From Cymodocea nodosa (taxonomy: Eukaryota > Streptophyta > Magnoliopsida > Alismatales > Cymodoceaceae), in NCBI GenBank assembly GCA_036874045.1, contig CM072335.1:27101501-27165500 (forward strand): a stretch of 64,000 nucleotides of DNA. The letters are read 5' to 3'. A model generated the notes under the pieces. That model had not been told where the DNA came from, did not search any database, and saw only the letters and a program-made list of their open reading frames with translations. Position 1 is the stretch's first letter; each line of letters opens with the position of its first letter. The position numbers and the translations under genes were made by a program. Shown here in pieces: positions 1 through 12,589 of this stretch.

Positions 1-69
1 AGTGTTTCCAGTAAAAGCTTTTAATGGTGAATCCATTTTTGATTATGGGGATACCGTTTTACTTCATAG

Positions 70-3000
70 GTGACAAGGGTGTTGGTCCAATGACTCGGAA
101 GCCTTTGCACTACAAAGGATCAATTTTTCATCGGATTATTAAAGGCTTCATGGCTCAGGTATGCCTGCTTCTTATTTCCATAATACATCATATCTAAGGT
201 GAATTTTACCCATGCGGTGTGGTTTTGGCTGATATTAAAATTGTTGTAGCAGCCAAATCCATATTCAATTACCATTTTTTGTCTTGTATGTTATATGGCT
301 GATGGCCTTGCCTGTATTTAAGGCTGTATTTACTATGTTGTCCATCGTTGTATAATCCGCTAAGCTTAAGTTCACTAATTTTTTTTAATATGCAGTTTTC
401 TCCTTTTGTAAGCTGTGATTTAACTTATGTTATTTATGCAGGGAGGTGACATCTCTAAACGGGATGGTACGTATGCTGCATGAAATATTTTAATATTTTG
501 TCTATCATGGTGCTGTGCATTTATAAGGGACTACATATGATATATACTCGTTTGTGAAATATGATTGCACTCTTGCATCACAACCGTTGGCAATATGAAT
601 AAATTTTGTTATGGTAACTACTATGTGACTGCTATAATTACTTGACCCATTACTATCATAACTACCATGTTTTGACTCATACTCCTCACAATAGAAGGTA
701 TGCAAGGTTCCTAAATGCATTAGGAATTGTACAAAAAGGATGTTGAGGCAGTGTTAGTTTACAAACCCATGACCATGCATTCTGAAAACTCAAATGACTC
801 AGGGATCTAGACAATGTTAGTTTACATTATGAAAGGTATAGATGATATATCTGACTCACTGATGCTCAATGGTTGAGGATTGTTATGTTTTAAAGGCAAC
901 TAGTATTACACAACTTTTCATACTTTCATGTTCTATTGTTCACTGAAAGCTTAATGAGGTAGGCACTCAAGCAGCATAACCTTATAGTGTTTAATGTCTA
1001 CAATGATCTGGTGATGCCCACTTAGGACCCATTATGATATAAGTTTGTCAAGGTTTTGTAAGTCTTAACCAAAGCATACCCTCTTCTTTGATGGTTAGGT
1101 CTTTCCTATTCTTCCTTTGGTGGCTTTCCTTTCTCCACATTGTTTCTAGAAAATTCAATGATATTTTTTGACAACATGAGCACCTTTTGTGGGGTTTTTT
1201 TGGCAACCCCAGCAGCTTTGTTGATCACCTCTGGCATCTGCAGCAGTTCCTGTGCCTTTTTTTCTGGTAGGTCCATGGATTTTTATGCATTTAGTGTCTC
1301 AAATGACTAATTTAAAGCCCTTAATATTCGCCATTGATCAAATGAAACCTTTATTTAAAAATAGCTTCGTTGTTCCCCACCCTATTTGCATGCATGATCT
1401 CCCTCCATCATCCTATGCGGCTGTGCTGAGATCCTTCTGTGATTATTGTCGATTTGTCTCCTCATCTAGGGTACCTATGCTGATCGTCCTCCCTCACACC
1501 CCCTTCGTTGTCTTGATCACTTAATGGTGGCAAGATGGGTCAACAAGTAGGGTTCATATTCAGCTTGTTTACTAACTCAAGTCATTCAACCTCAACTTGA
1601 GCCCAACTCTCTTATTAAATAGGTTGAAAGTGCCAACTTGATTTCAACTGGTTTGCAAACATAAGCCATTTAAGCACTTAAATGAGTCAACCATGTAACC
1701 CAACCTGTTTAACTTGTTCATGTTATTTAACCTGTATAACTTACATGACCTGTGTAATCCATTTTGGTTATTTAACCTGTTTAACATAAGTAACCCATTT
1801 AATTCTGCACTTAACGCACACAATATGCATGCACACACACACACACGCATGGGTTAACGAGTCAGAAACAAGTGTCATATGTTCAATCTGATTTCAGCCT
1901 ATTTAATAAATGTGTTAAATGGCTCAACACATTTATGACCTGTACTGATTTAACCCCAACCTTGACTCATTCATTAAACAGGATGATATGTTTTGTTTGT
2001 AGGTTATGACCTATTTAGCCATCCCTATCTTCACTTGTCGGTCAGGACTTTTGCCCCAACTGACACCTTCCATTGACCTTCCGTTAGAGCTTCTTCCTAT
2101 TTTATGGTAAATCCCTACAAAATGAAATTAAAACAAAAAACTGTATCACTAAAACTAAAATTATAAAATAATAAAATAAAAATAAAAGAAGTTGTAATAC
2201 CAAAACTATCTTCACTTTGGTATCGAGGGTCATCATGTGAGACCTGACCTCATTTGATATTACTTACCAACGTCTCTCTCTATCTATATCAATTAAATTT
2301 TGTTATACTGTGAAAAAATGGTTGTTAGGTGTAAAACCGAGAGAATAAAATTGGTGCCTAGACACATCCTTGGCCATCACCTTGGCATGGGAAATAAGTA
2401 TGGTATGCTGTATACACATTTATAAGTTCTTCACTTCTATGGTTTGCAGATTATGAAAGTATTAAATTGTGAACTAGTTGATTTTTGTTACTTATTTTTC
2501 ATTGGGTAGAGTAGATGTTATGCATTGCTAAGTCTTACTTCATACATCTAAAATGGGTGGTCATAACTTGTTGTTAAACCTTATGCATCTTAAATTTATC
2601 CAAATTTCCAAATTACTTCTTTCCCGTGGGTCATGACCCTCATTGGTAACTACTGATCATGCTTTATTTGTGTTTTTATATGGTATACGGGCATTTGGTT
2701 CTTATTACTGACTATTAGTTTGGAAATTCAGGGAAAATCTTATCCACATTTGCTAAAGAGAAAATGTCTAGTTTCTAATCATACCAAATATTGTTTGGTC
2801 AGCCTTAACAAAATATTCTATGCTAATTTAGTTCTTTCACAAATTAAATTGTTGGATCACACATCTGGATCTAAAGAGAACACTCAATGCCTTAATCCCA
2901 CTATGTGGGGTCAGCTACATGTATCCATTATTTTCATCTGTGCCTATTTATCACTATATCTATTGTTAAATTATGTAATTTTAAATCTTTTCCATTATCT

Positions 3001-6000
3001 CCAATCAAGTAATTTTTTGGTGTTCTTTTTCTTTCTGTTTCACCTAAATTAGTTGATTCGGATATGAACAAATCATTTAATACAATTTTTTCTTGTTTTA
3101 ACCTTAACAGGTGCAACTTATACCAATTTTTCGTTGAAAATGCATTTATCTCATGTACTATTATCATTCATCCATCTTAAGATTTTCGTTATTGTTATAC
3201 TAATGTTCATGTTTAGTAGTCCACCACTTATAGCTGGACAAATAGATTTTTTTGGCATTTTCCTTTTAAGCATGTAGATCTGAAGGAAACAAAAAAAAAG
3301 AGAGCTTGTGACCCAGGAAATAATTTCCAATCAATTGGTTCCCATCAATGATCCAACAAGACCTTGCACTTGCTTATAACAAGGAGAATTTGCGGAATAT
3401 ATTAAATTTTGTTTGGAAATCTTCATATATATTAGAATAATCCAACCCTTTTAAATCATTAAACTTATATGAGATCTTCAAGAAAGTACTCCCAATACTT
3501 AATCATATTGTGGATTTCTATTGGACAAGGTTGCATGTATATAATTCGGGGCAAGTCTCGAATAGCTGCCTTTTAGTAGTATAGCTTTGAAACAACCGTA
3601 GTTGTTTAATGGGTCAGGAGTAGTAGTATATGTAGTTTTACTTAGGTTCCAATTCTAATGAATGCGAAAAGTGGTGCCTTTATCCAAAAAAGTGTATAGC
3701 TTTGGCCCATTGCCTACATTTCTCCCTTGTACCTCATACACTCAATTCTCAGGATTTGTCTAATAATGTACATGATACAAATACATCGACATAGAACTCA
3801 AATATATAGCACCAATTTCTTCTAAGTCTTGTAAAAATTCCCTTCTTCGAGATTCCACTGAAAATAAAAGTACAGGGGAAATTATATTATAACCTATGCT
3901 GTAATTCAATACCAAATTACCTGTGTATTAAATGGCATAAAGAAGTCGCTCATAGAACTAGAATTACAGTGACACACTTCCAAGACCGTACTTAATCTTA
4001 ATTAAACATATAACATTGGGCTAAGGTTCCATGACACCAACAAAAATGATCTCATAAAATTAATATAATACCATGTTCATAAAATCAAAGTATTCAACTG
4101 ATAGCATTAAAATTACTTGATGCACTCAGCAAAGCAAAAACAGTCAATCGGTATTGCTTGTTATTCCTTTCCAATCATTAGAAGAATTTCATGTTAATAT
4201 TAACCAACGTCTATATATCCTATATTTTGGTTTGTTAGCCTTAAGTAAGGAATCTGTATATTTTAATACCAAACATACTTGAAACTAATCCAACTATATC
4301 AAAATACCACCTCAACTTGTATGTAAATAATTTGTGGCCAATAATGTCCAATACTTCATAAATTTTAAAGAACCATTGTCATCTACTTATTTAAAATAAG
4401 TAAATCAATTACTAGCAGCACATCCTGAGAGGTTGGCATCAACATTGTTCTCTCTTGACTTAGAACTTCATTGGAAAATAAAACTATTTATAAGAAGTGA
4501 TCGTTCATAATGAATAATTTCCATCCCTGCATGCAGTCAAAATTCTGTATTCAAACCACTTTTTTGTACTTGTTTTTTTGGTTGTTATTCCAGGAGTCTC
4601 CTGAGCAATTTTCCAATGGTAACTCCAATTGCTGTATTTGGTTGTGTTAGGGATAGACTATCTTTAATGACAGTTATTAACGTGGGCACCCACACCTGTT
4701 CTTCTAGGTGTCCATGGGTGTGGCTTATATTTATTTAACCAAACTATTGTCAGATCTAGTTATGAATCCAATATCTACTGTTTCATAAGAAATGCGTTGG
4801 GATTTTTCAACCCCAAGCACCCACTTGGATCTCTCGTTTTATTATTGAATGTTGATTTACAAGTTAATTTCTATGATGTGACATTTATATATAGTGTCTG
4901 TCTTATGTGTTTTTTAGATAGTCTTCCATATCACAATAATATTCATTGATTCTTTCTTAAGATTGAAGTGGGTATTTTATGCTTAATTCTATTTACTAAC
5001 GTGTTGCTTGATTTTTGTTATATATAACATGCTAAATAGTTCTAGGGGAAAACTTAATTAATTACTTTGGATACCTAGGTGCCCAAGTGGCCAAGGCTAT
5101 CACACTTTCACCTTAATAACCTTGGATAATGGTGTCCAAGTCTGCAAGTATGACTGACCATTGTGTTGGGAATTTAGAGAAGACATGTAACTTACTGTTT
5201 GTATATGTTTTGGTAGATTTTGTAGGAGTTTTTACCTGATCATGAGTCATTTGGTTATTGTCGGGCTTTGATATAAATGGGATTCTTTCTTTGACTTAAA
5301 CTTCTCAACTTTAAGTTAGAAAAATTATCTCATTATATTTCTTGCTTATGAATTTTAGGAAATAAAGATATTGTGCTGCCTACACGGTCTTAAAACAACA
5401 TTTACACTGCCCGCTGGTAATGATTCCTTAATTCTAAAAAATGAAATAGGTATAGTATAGAATAAAAAATTCTATAAATGATATTGTTCTTTTCTTCCTT
5501 TGGCAGTATGATTTTGAATGCTTCTTGTTTTATTATAGGCTAATGTACTTAAAAATTTGTAAAAAGTTCTACTTGTCTTTTGTGAATTGTAGAAATAATT
5601 ACTGATATGACTCTTTTAATTCGTCATTTTGTTTCCTAGGTCGAGGTGGAGAGAGCATATATGGTGGCAAATTTGCAGGTAATTTTTTTCTTGTCCCTTG
5701 GCCTTGCAAAAATACGTATATGGCTATATATTTAATATTAGAATTTCAAACTGTAGAACTGCTCTTTTAAAACTAACGAATTGGGTCTGATTTATTGTAT
5801 GGATCAAAATTATCTTAACTTCAGTGAAATGGTTTTGAAGCATATAAGTTTATATCGGAAATGTGATCATCATTCATTAATGATAGATTTATTTGACTTG
5901 AAGACAAATACCAGTTCTTGTATGGCGTTTTCCAAGTTAAAGACCAAAATCATCGAACAAAACCAAAAATTAATTTAAACCACAAGTGTTGACCATATTC

Positions 6001-9000
6001 TTCAACCCTGTTCTAAATTGCTTCACCGAACAAAACCATATTCTTGTGATGTTGTATACCTTAGAAGATTGTTTGGGAAGATGGTTGAAATTGATCAGGA
6101 ACATTTGCATGTAAATTAGAGGTATATGCTGTCTGAGATTTCTTTTGTAAGGTATTTTATAATAAAGAAATGCTTACACTTTTTTTATTAAGATTTGTAA
6201 TAATATCAAGTAGTTTAAATATTGCAGAAATTAAAATCATATTTATAATCTTCTTTATGCACATTTACTAATAATATTATTATTCTTTTGTCATATTCTC
6301 TTTTCTTTAGTTGGTGTAGCCATCTAAGCAAACTTAAAATATATCATGGATAAGCCTGGTGGTGAGTTATTTATCTGTTGCTTTCTAGTGTTTATTTGGT
6401 TATTTATTGGTATTATATTTCTGTCGAGTTTTTATAGTTAGTCACCATGCTTAGGGATGTTGCCTTACCTTGGTGATATATAACAGCAGTCTGCTTATTT
6501 TAAATGCAGTTTTGTTCTGTATATACAGTAACCTGTGTGTTGGTTAATTGTTTTAGTCAGGAATCCTGTAATGCAATAACTATGGAATTGGCAGATCTTT
6601 TTTTGGGATGGACAAATCCTTGTTTAAGTACTTTGGATGCTAAACTTGACAACCAATATCTCTTTGTCACAGCTTCACTTTGGTTCACTTTTTTTGTTTC
6701 ATGAATCTGTTGGGCTCACTTATATGACTTTATATTTTTACAGATGAGAATTTTGTGTTACACCATGATGGCCCTGGTGTCTTATCTATGGCAAATAGTG
6801 GTCGAAATTGCAATAGTTCACAATTCTTTATTACTTTTAAGGCCGCACCACATCTTGATGGGTAATTTAGTGTTCTATTTTTTTCCTTCACTTGCTAGAA
6901 TCTAAATGAGGTACATTTTTTTTCAAAGTTGAAGATAAATGGCAACATCGAATTGTTGATTTCAGGAAACATGTTGTGTTTGGGAAGCTCATTAAAGGCC
7001 TGGAAACTCTAAAGGATGTGGAGCATGTTGAGACTGATGATAGTATGCCTGTTGTCCCTGTGAAGATTGTTGATTGTGGAGAGCTTCATTATAATACATC
7101 TGAAATAATTGTGTCGGAGAGAGGTGATTTCATCTGATGGTATTATTACCAATTAATATGAAAATAGCCGTTTTTTTCCTTTTGTTCATTTGTTAAACGA
7201 CAAACTTACATATGTTTTTAATTGTAACTGTTTCACTCATTCACATTGCTTTTGTTACTCTTATTTCCTTCTTTGAATGTTATCCTTTTTTAACCTGAAT
7301 CATTTTTTAAGTAGTTTATTCTCTTCTCAGACAATAGAAAATCTTCTAGAAAGAAATCATCAGCTTATAACTCATCAGATGATGATAGTTATGGGTTGCG
7401 GAGGAAATCTAGACACAAGAAATCATCTAGGAGGATGAAGAAAAAACGAAGATATCATACCCCTACTGAGTCAGATAGTTCACTGGACTCAGACACTGAT
7501 TCTTCTGACTCTGAAAGTGACTCAGATTCATATTCATCGTCATTGTCATCATCATCTGATCCTAATTCATCAAGTGATGAACGCCGTAGAAAGAAGAGGC
7601 GACACTTAAAAAGACACAAGTATAAGCACAGTAAAAGGAAGAGAGACAGGAAGCATGAAAAAAGACGTCATAAGCGTGATAAACGTAAGCGGCGGTCAAG
7701 AAGGTTTGTATTATACTGAATTATTTCACAATTGTTTTTTCAAAAATGAAAATTTTACTGGTTCTATTTCCCATATGAAAATTGTTTGTTACATGATATC
7801 AATCGATCTTAGAAGCGAAACATCAATAGTCTCTTTTTCTTTTTTGTACCATGTTTTATCAATCTTTTTGTTTTCTACTGGTAATTACAAATATCAGGTT
7901 CTTGTCCTTAGCCTCCCTAGCTTCCTGAAAAAAACTTTGGAATTAGGATTTTTTTTTAAGGACCTTTAAAGTTCAGACAGGTTGGATAAAATGTTCTTTA
8001 ATCCTGTTTGTTTACAAGGAAGGGATTTCTTGGAGTAAAAACTGAAATCAAGCCAACTCCTTTTTATACTTTGTTGGGAAATGGAGAATGAAGTGTGTAG
8101 AAAGAACAAGTGTGATGGAAATCATCTGAACGAGTAGAACCTTTCCCTTTCCCTTTTCTGTGCGAAAGTACTTGAAAAAGTGTAGCCAAACAAAAAATTA
8201 TTTCCTCTTTCGTTTGTGTATGAATTCTTAAGTTCATAAATAACCATTGGCTTGTTTATGCACGTGTTCTAAGTTCTAAACATCTGAAATCAATTTGAAG
8301 TACTTCCTTTTTTATGTGCTCTTTTTTAATTCTTTAATCAAAACAGAGGTGTGCGGTTGTTAGTGAAAATTATCGTGTAGGTTTGTAACTCTTTGGTAGA
8401 AGGTTTTGACATTCTTTTCCTTCAAGGATTCCTAATAGTGAGAGTGAGAGTGAGGATACTAGTGGAAGTGGTTCTGAGGATGATGGAGATAACGCTCATG
8501 GAAAGCAAAGGAAAGTTAAAGTTTCTTCTCAAAAGCCAGGTTTATTGAAGTTTGCTGTCATTCTTATGTTAATTACCTTCTTTATGATGGCATTAAGGTC
8601 TTTTTGATCTGATTTCCAGATGAGTGCCTACCTAGTTCTATCATGGTGAAGGAATATGCTGCAGAGATGGTTGTGGCAAAAGATGATCAATCCCCAAATG
8701 AGAATGGGGGGTTAAGTAACGGCATTGGTTTGGATAGTAAGTCAGGGAAAACTGCTGATAGACAGTCTGAGGGAAAACTTGGGTTTGTTGACTTTATTTT
8801 ACTGTAGTTTCCTTTTCTGCTTGTGCTTCTTTAAAATCTTGACGTTTATTTGATCATCATGAGCAGGAGTCGTAGTGCAAGCATTAAACGGGCCACCAGT
8901 AAAAGCATGAGTATTAGTCCTTGCAAAAGTCCAAGTGTGAGTCCCAAAAGGTTGGTAAGTAGGAGCCCGTCTCAAAGAAGTCCCAGCAGGAGTCCTTTGC

Positions 9001-10122
9001 AGGGGCCTGTTCATGGAAGCAGCTGTCGAAGTGGAAGTCCTGAAAGAAGAAACATTGGCAGTAGAAGCATTAGCCAAAGCCCTGCTAGAAATGCTGGCAG
9101 AAGCCCTGTAGCTCAAATTATTGGAAGCCGAAGTCCTGCAAGGCAATATCAAGGAAAAAGTGTAGGTTGTGGTTCAGTGAGGACTCCAAGAAAAAGTGAC
9201 AGTCCAAGCCCTCACAGGCAATCCTTTCAAAGAGGTTTTCATAGAAGTCCAAGCAGAAGCCCAGTAAGATCTCGACAGAGGAGCCTTAGTCGAAGCCCTC
9301 TACCTGGTAGAACTACTTCAAGAAGAACCATCAGCAGAAGTCCAGCAAGCCCTACACGCAGGGCATCACCTGTTACTAATCGGAGGAGGAGCCTTTCTCG
9401 GAGTCGATCTCCAGATGTGTCACCAAAACGCATTCGTAGAGGTCGAGGTTTCAGTCAGCGTTATTCATATGCAAGAAGGTACAGAACACGCTCTCCTGAT
9501 CGTTCTCCTGTTAGATCTTATCGATACGGAAGAAATGAGCGTGACAGGTTGGTGATTTTTATCGGCCCCCATATCATTTTTACATTTAGATACTTAAAGT
9601 TGGCAATCCATTTATTTGCTATTTTCATTTGGATTAGATATACAAGCTACAGGGGTTATTCTGAGCGATCTCCTAGACGATATCGAGGTTCTCCTCCTCC
9701 TCCAAGGTACTCTTCCTATTTCTAGACAAGCGTTCAATGTTAAATATGTTCTCTTGTCTTTTAAATTTGCTTCTGTGATTTCTTTTAGATACAGAGGTCG
9801 CAGGAGCGACAGCCGTAGTGTGTCTCGCAGTCCTATTGGTTACCGCAGGCGAGCAAAAGGTAGCTATAGCAGGAGCCCACCTCGCAGCCGTTCACCTGCT
9901 TCAGACAGGCTGAGGTCCAGAAATGCTCATAACCGGGCCCGTCCTGCCAAAATGACTGTTTCCAGGAGCAGGAGCCCCTCTGGTTCCCGATCGAGATCAA
10001 GGTCGAAATCATTACCTGCTGATCCATCGTTAAAGCATGCAAGCAAGGGTAAGTCAAGCTCTCCTTCCAGTAGCCCCCATGGAAAGAATGGACTTGTTTC
10101 TTATGGTGATGGCTCACCCTGA
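70..10122 (+). CDS. CYP95: SR-rich cyclophilin (peptidyl-prolyl isomerase, CYP95 type), 5' end outside the window
   Basis: Exons deduced from splice sites and frame: 70-158, 442-466, 5640-5678, 6744-6861, 6966-7123, 7331-7703, 8427-8539, 8620-8782, 8867-9547, 9638-9706 (or from 9647) and 9789-10122. These keep one frame and give 719 visible residues. The first exon or exons lie left of the window. The N-terminal part is a cyclophilin domain: [14 protein letters not shown] (the Arg, Phe and Gln of the active site), [37 protein letters not shown]. The Trp of cyclophilin A that contacts cyclosporin is His here (PHLDG), as in other large SR-cyclophilins. An acidic Ser/Asp stretch and a Lys/Arg-rich stretch follow, then a long RS domain rich in SRSP repeats ending [10 protein letters not shown]. 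Members of this family act in the nucleus with splicing factors and contribute proline isomerisation. The closing [19 protein letters not shown] segment fits CYP95 better than CYP63. The subfamily call is from memory, not from a search. Confidence 0.93.
1522..2027. mobile_element. Non-autonomous hAT-like element (about 506 bp)
   Basis: The left end reads TAATGGTGGCAAGATGGGTC. The right end, read inverted, is TAGGGATGGCTAAATAGGTC, so the two match as an imperfect terminal inverted repeat. The flanks TGATCACT (1514-1521) and TCTTCACT (2028-2035) match at 6 of 8 positions, as a decayed 8-bp target duplication. The TAGGGATGGC-type end and 8-bp duplication are typical of plant hAT elements. The interior has no coding capacity and contains repeated TTAACCTGT words. 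Confidence 0.6.
2880..3170 (-). mobile_element. LINE (RTE-like) 3' tail fragment, antisense to CYP95
   Basis: The minus strand encodes [10 protein letters not shown] followed by [17 protein letters not shown], which resembles the C-terminal tail of plant RTE-like reverse transcriptase ORFs (usual form RGRPKKTW, DLKALNLT, DRxxWR). Next to it, at about 2890-2922, is a block close to TCCCACTAAGTGGGGTC, a sequence common next to these tails in plant genomes. It is a truncated, decayed copy. Confidence 0.6.
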
Positions 10123-12589
10123 ATACTTTAGTTACCATGCTTTTGTAGTAGTACCAGTCATGTCATGAATAAATTACTGCGATCATCTTTTTCATTATGC
10201 TACCAACATTCTGAACTAGTTATTACTGGAACGAAACATGGTTTAGTATCTTGGCAATAACATTAACATTTATGAACAATGCTTCACTTTTTTGTATGAC
10301 CAATCGTGTTTTGTCTTTGCTTTTCCGTGGTGGTGGATATCTCTATGCGTTGATTCGTAGTTCCTTTGATCTTATTTGCATATCCGTAGATTCATTTCCT
10401 TCGTGTTTGTGGAGTTAAGCGGTGGTCATGATTTGATGGTTTGGGTTCCTCTGGCCTGCAGTCGTTTTTTTATCAAGACTGGTATGTTTCTTTTTGCTGG
10501 ATTTTTATTAGATATTACGGTGGAAAATGGGTTAAGGTTGATAATCCTTTTTGTTGTAAACAAATCATTATAGAAAAAATACCATGTTATAAGAGAATTG
10601 TTTATGTTATTAATCTTAATAAAATATCAATATATATAAGACGCAATGATACCTTTGAAAGTTAGTAGTTTTTTTTTTATAGTTCCTAACATCTATTTTA
10701 AACTAAATACATGAAAAATTAAACTATGCAAAGTATGAAACTATTGGTAGTGTTGTCTATTCATGGCGTCGTCTGCTAGAATCCTTTCTTTGCGTAGTGT
10801 CTAAGTAAACCATTGGACTTGATTTGACAAATTAAACCATTACGTAAACGACAATGTGCGAGAAAACAGGGCCATGAAGAAATAATTGTTGTGAATTAGT
10901 TATAATAATTCAATTGACTATGAATAATTGAATTTGTAGCTTTTTATCAAGGTTGAATCTTTATAAATGTAATAATTACTGTTATTAAAAAAACATGATC
11001 AAGGCACACCTCTTCTTCCTTACCTTCTTTCCCTTCCTTGGATCCCTCCTCTCTGGTACACAGTGTTAGGTTTAAGGTGTTAATTCCTTTGATTACCACG
11101 CCTAATTAAAACTTCAAATGGAGATCATCATCATCATCAACATCAACATCATCTTGTGAGACTGATGATGCATTTAATTTTGGAATCCTTTGAACATCAC
11201 GTTGCAGGTGAGGTTATTGCAACGAAAAAGAAATAGCTCGTCTCCCGCCGTTGGATCTAACGATAAATAATCAATCTGCCACGAACATGTTATCAGATTT
11301 TTATTATTATAAAATGAGATGGGAGTTTTGGGCCGTTGACTTAAAAATATCTTAATTTTTCATATGGTCAGACGAACATTTTGAAACGTTTTTTCTGAGA
11401 TATATAAATTCAAGTATTCTTGACCAACTCAAGTAAACTGGTTTGAATGGCCTATAAAAATAGAATTCTAAATCTGAATCGTCAATAATGACAACCTTTT
11501 AAAATTACAATACATACACGTGACAAATATCGATGCGGTACATAAACAAATCGATGAAAAAAATAAAGTTAAATTTTTAAAAAGCATTATCATAAAGAAC
11601 TCTTTTTCTTTTTTTACAATGACAGCGTTTTTTATATTTATCATAATCTGAATCATATATGAATCTTGAATATCATTGTTCATTGATCAAATTATTCTAA
11701 TTAATTTCTTCAGAAAACTTACCCATCATTCTTGATGTTACATAAATATAGATTTATGCGAGAATGATATATATTAAATAATTGTTGTAAATAATTTTTT
11801 TATGATGACATTAAAAAGTGTGGTCTAACAAAACATATAAATCAAGAAAGTTGCTTGTGTTAATGACATCAGATTGTAGGCATCTATTTTACAATGTGAT
11901 ATATGACCTAATGACATTCAAATTTGATTAAATTTTAATCCTTCAATTTTATTATACGTATCCTAGAAGTGGTATTTATTTTGGTGGTCCTGAAATTCTC
12001 CACCACTCAATTGTGCATGAATGTAAATCTTTCAATCCGTATGTGTAGTTGAATTTTTACCTTAATATTAAAGAAAATCATGTATATAGAGAAAAAAAAA
12101 AGGTACACCTTAGTGTACCCATGCAGTGACATTTTTCTGAAAAAAAAGTAATTTTTTTATAAAAGATAAGATAAATAATAAAATATATCTCAACTAAAAA
12201 AACACAGTTGAGGAAAAGAAAAATCAAAAAATAAAGTTTAAAAATTACAGAGAACAAAGTAGTTTAAAATAAGAAGAAAATATACAGATTAATTATTTTA
12301 AAATTTTTTTTAGAAAATCATAGATATAATTTTTGAAAAAAAGTGACTAATTAACCTATAACATCCCTATCCCCTTCCGGTCAAACCCTAACAGGTGGTA
12401 CAATAACAGAAGCCCCTCTCTCTCCGCTGCCCGCCAGGTGGTCTGGGAGATTATCTCGAGCGAGAGACACACACACGGAAACACAGGACGGGACGAACAC
12501 GAGCCGGCGGTGTTGGGCAGGAGGGTGAAAGGAGGGCGACCTGAGAATACAACGTCGAACACCGATCGCTAGCTTCTTCTAGGGTGACG
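10123..12589. other. CYP95 3' UTR and intergenic spacer up to COX5b
   Basis: An AATAAA signal lies at 10168-10173, 46 nt past the CYP95 stop, with possible longer 3' UTR forms beyond. The rest is AT-rich with no credible gene. GGTACAC and GTGTACC face each other across four bases at 12102-12119, a small hairpin of unknown role. GC content rises from about 12360, and this stretch is the likely COX5b promoter and 5' UTR. Confidence 0.6.

Larger units (their letters stand above)
467..5639 (+). other. 5.2-kb intron of the CYP95-type gene
   Basis: This intron lies between a 25-nt exon (442-466) and a 39-nt exon (5640-5678). It holds a hAT-like miniature element (1522-2027) and an antisense LINE tail (2880-3170). 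The rest is AT-rich sequence in which I see no coding segment, including 2030-2880 and 3170-5639. Confidence 0.85.
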
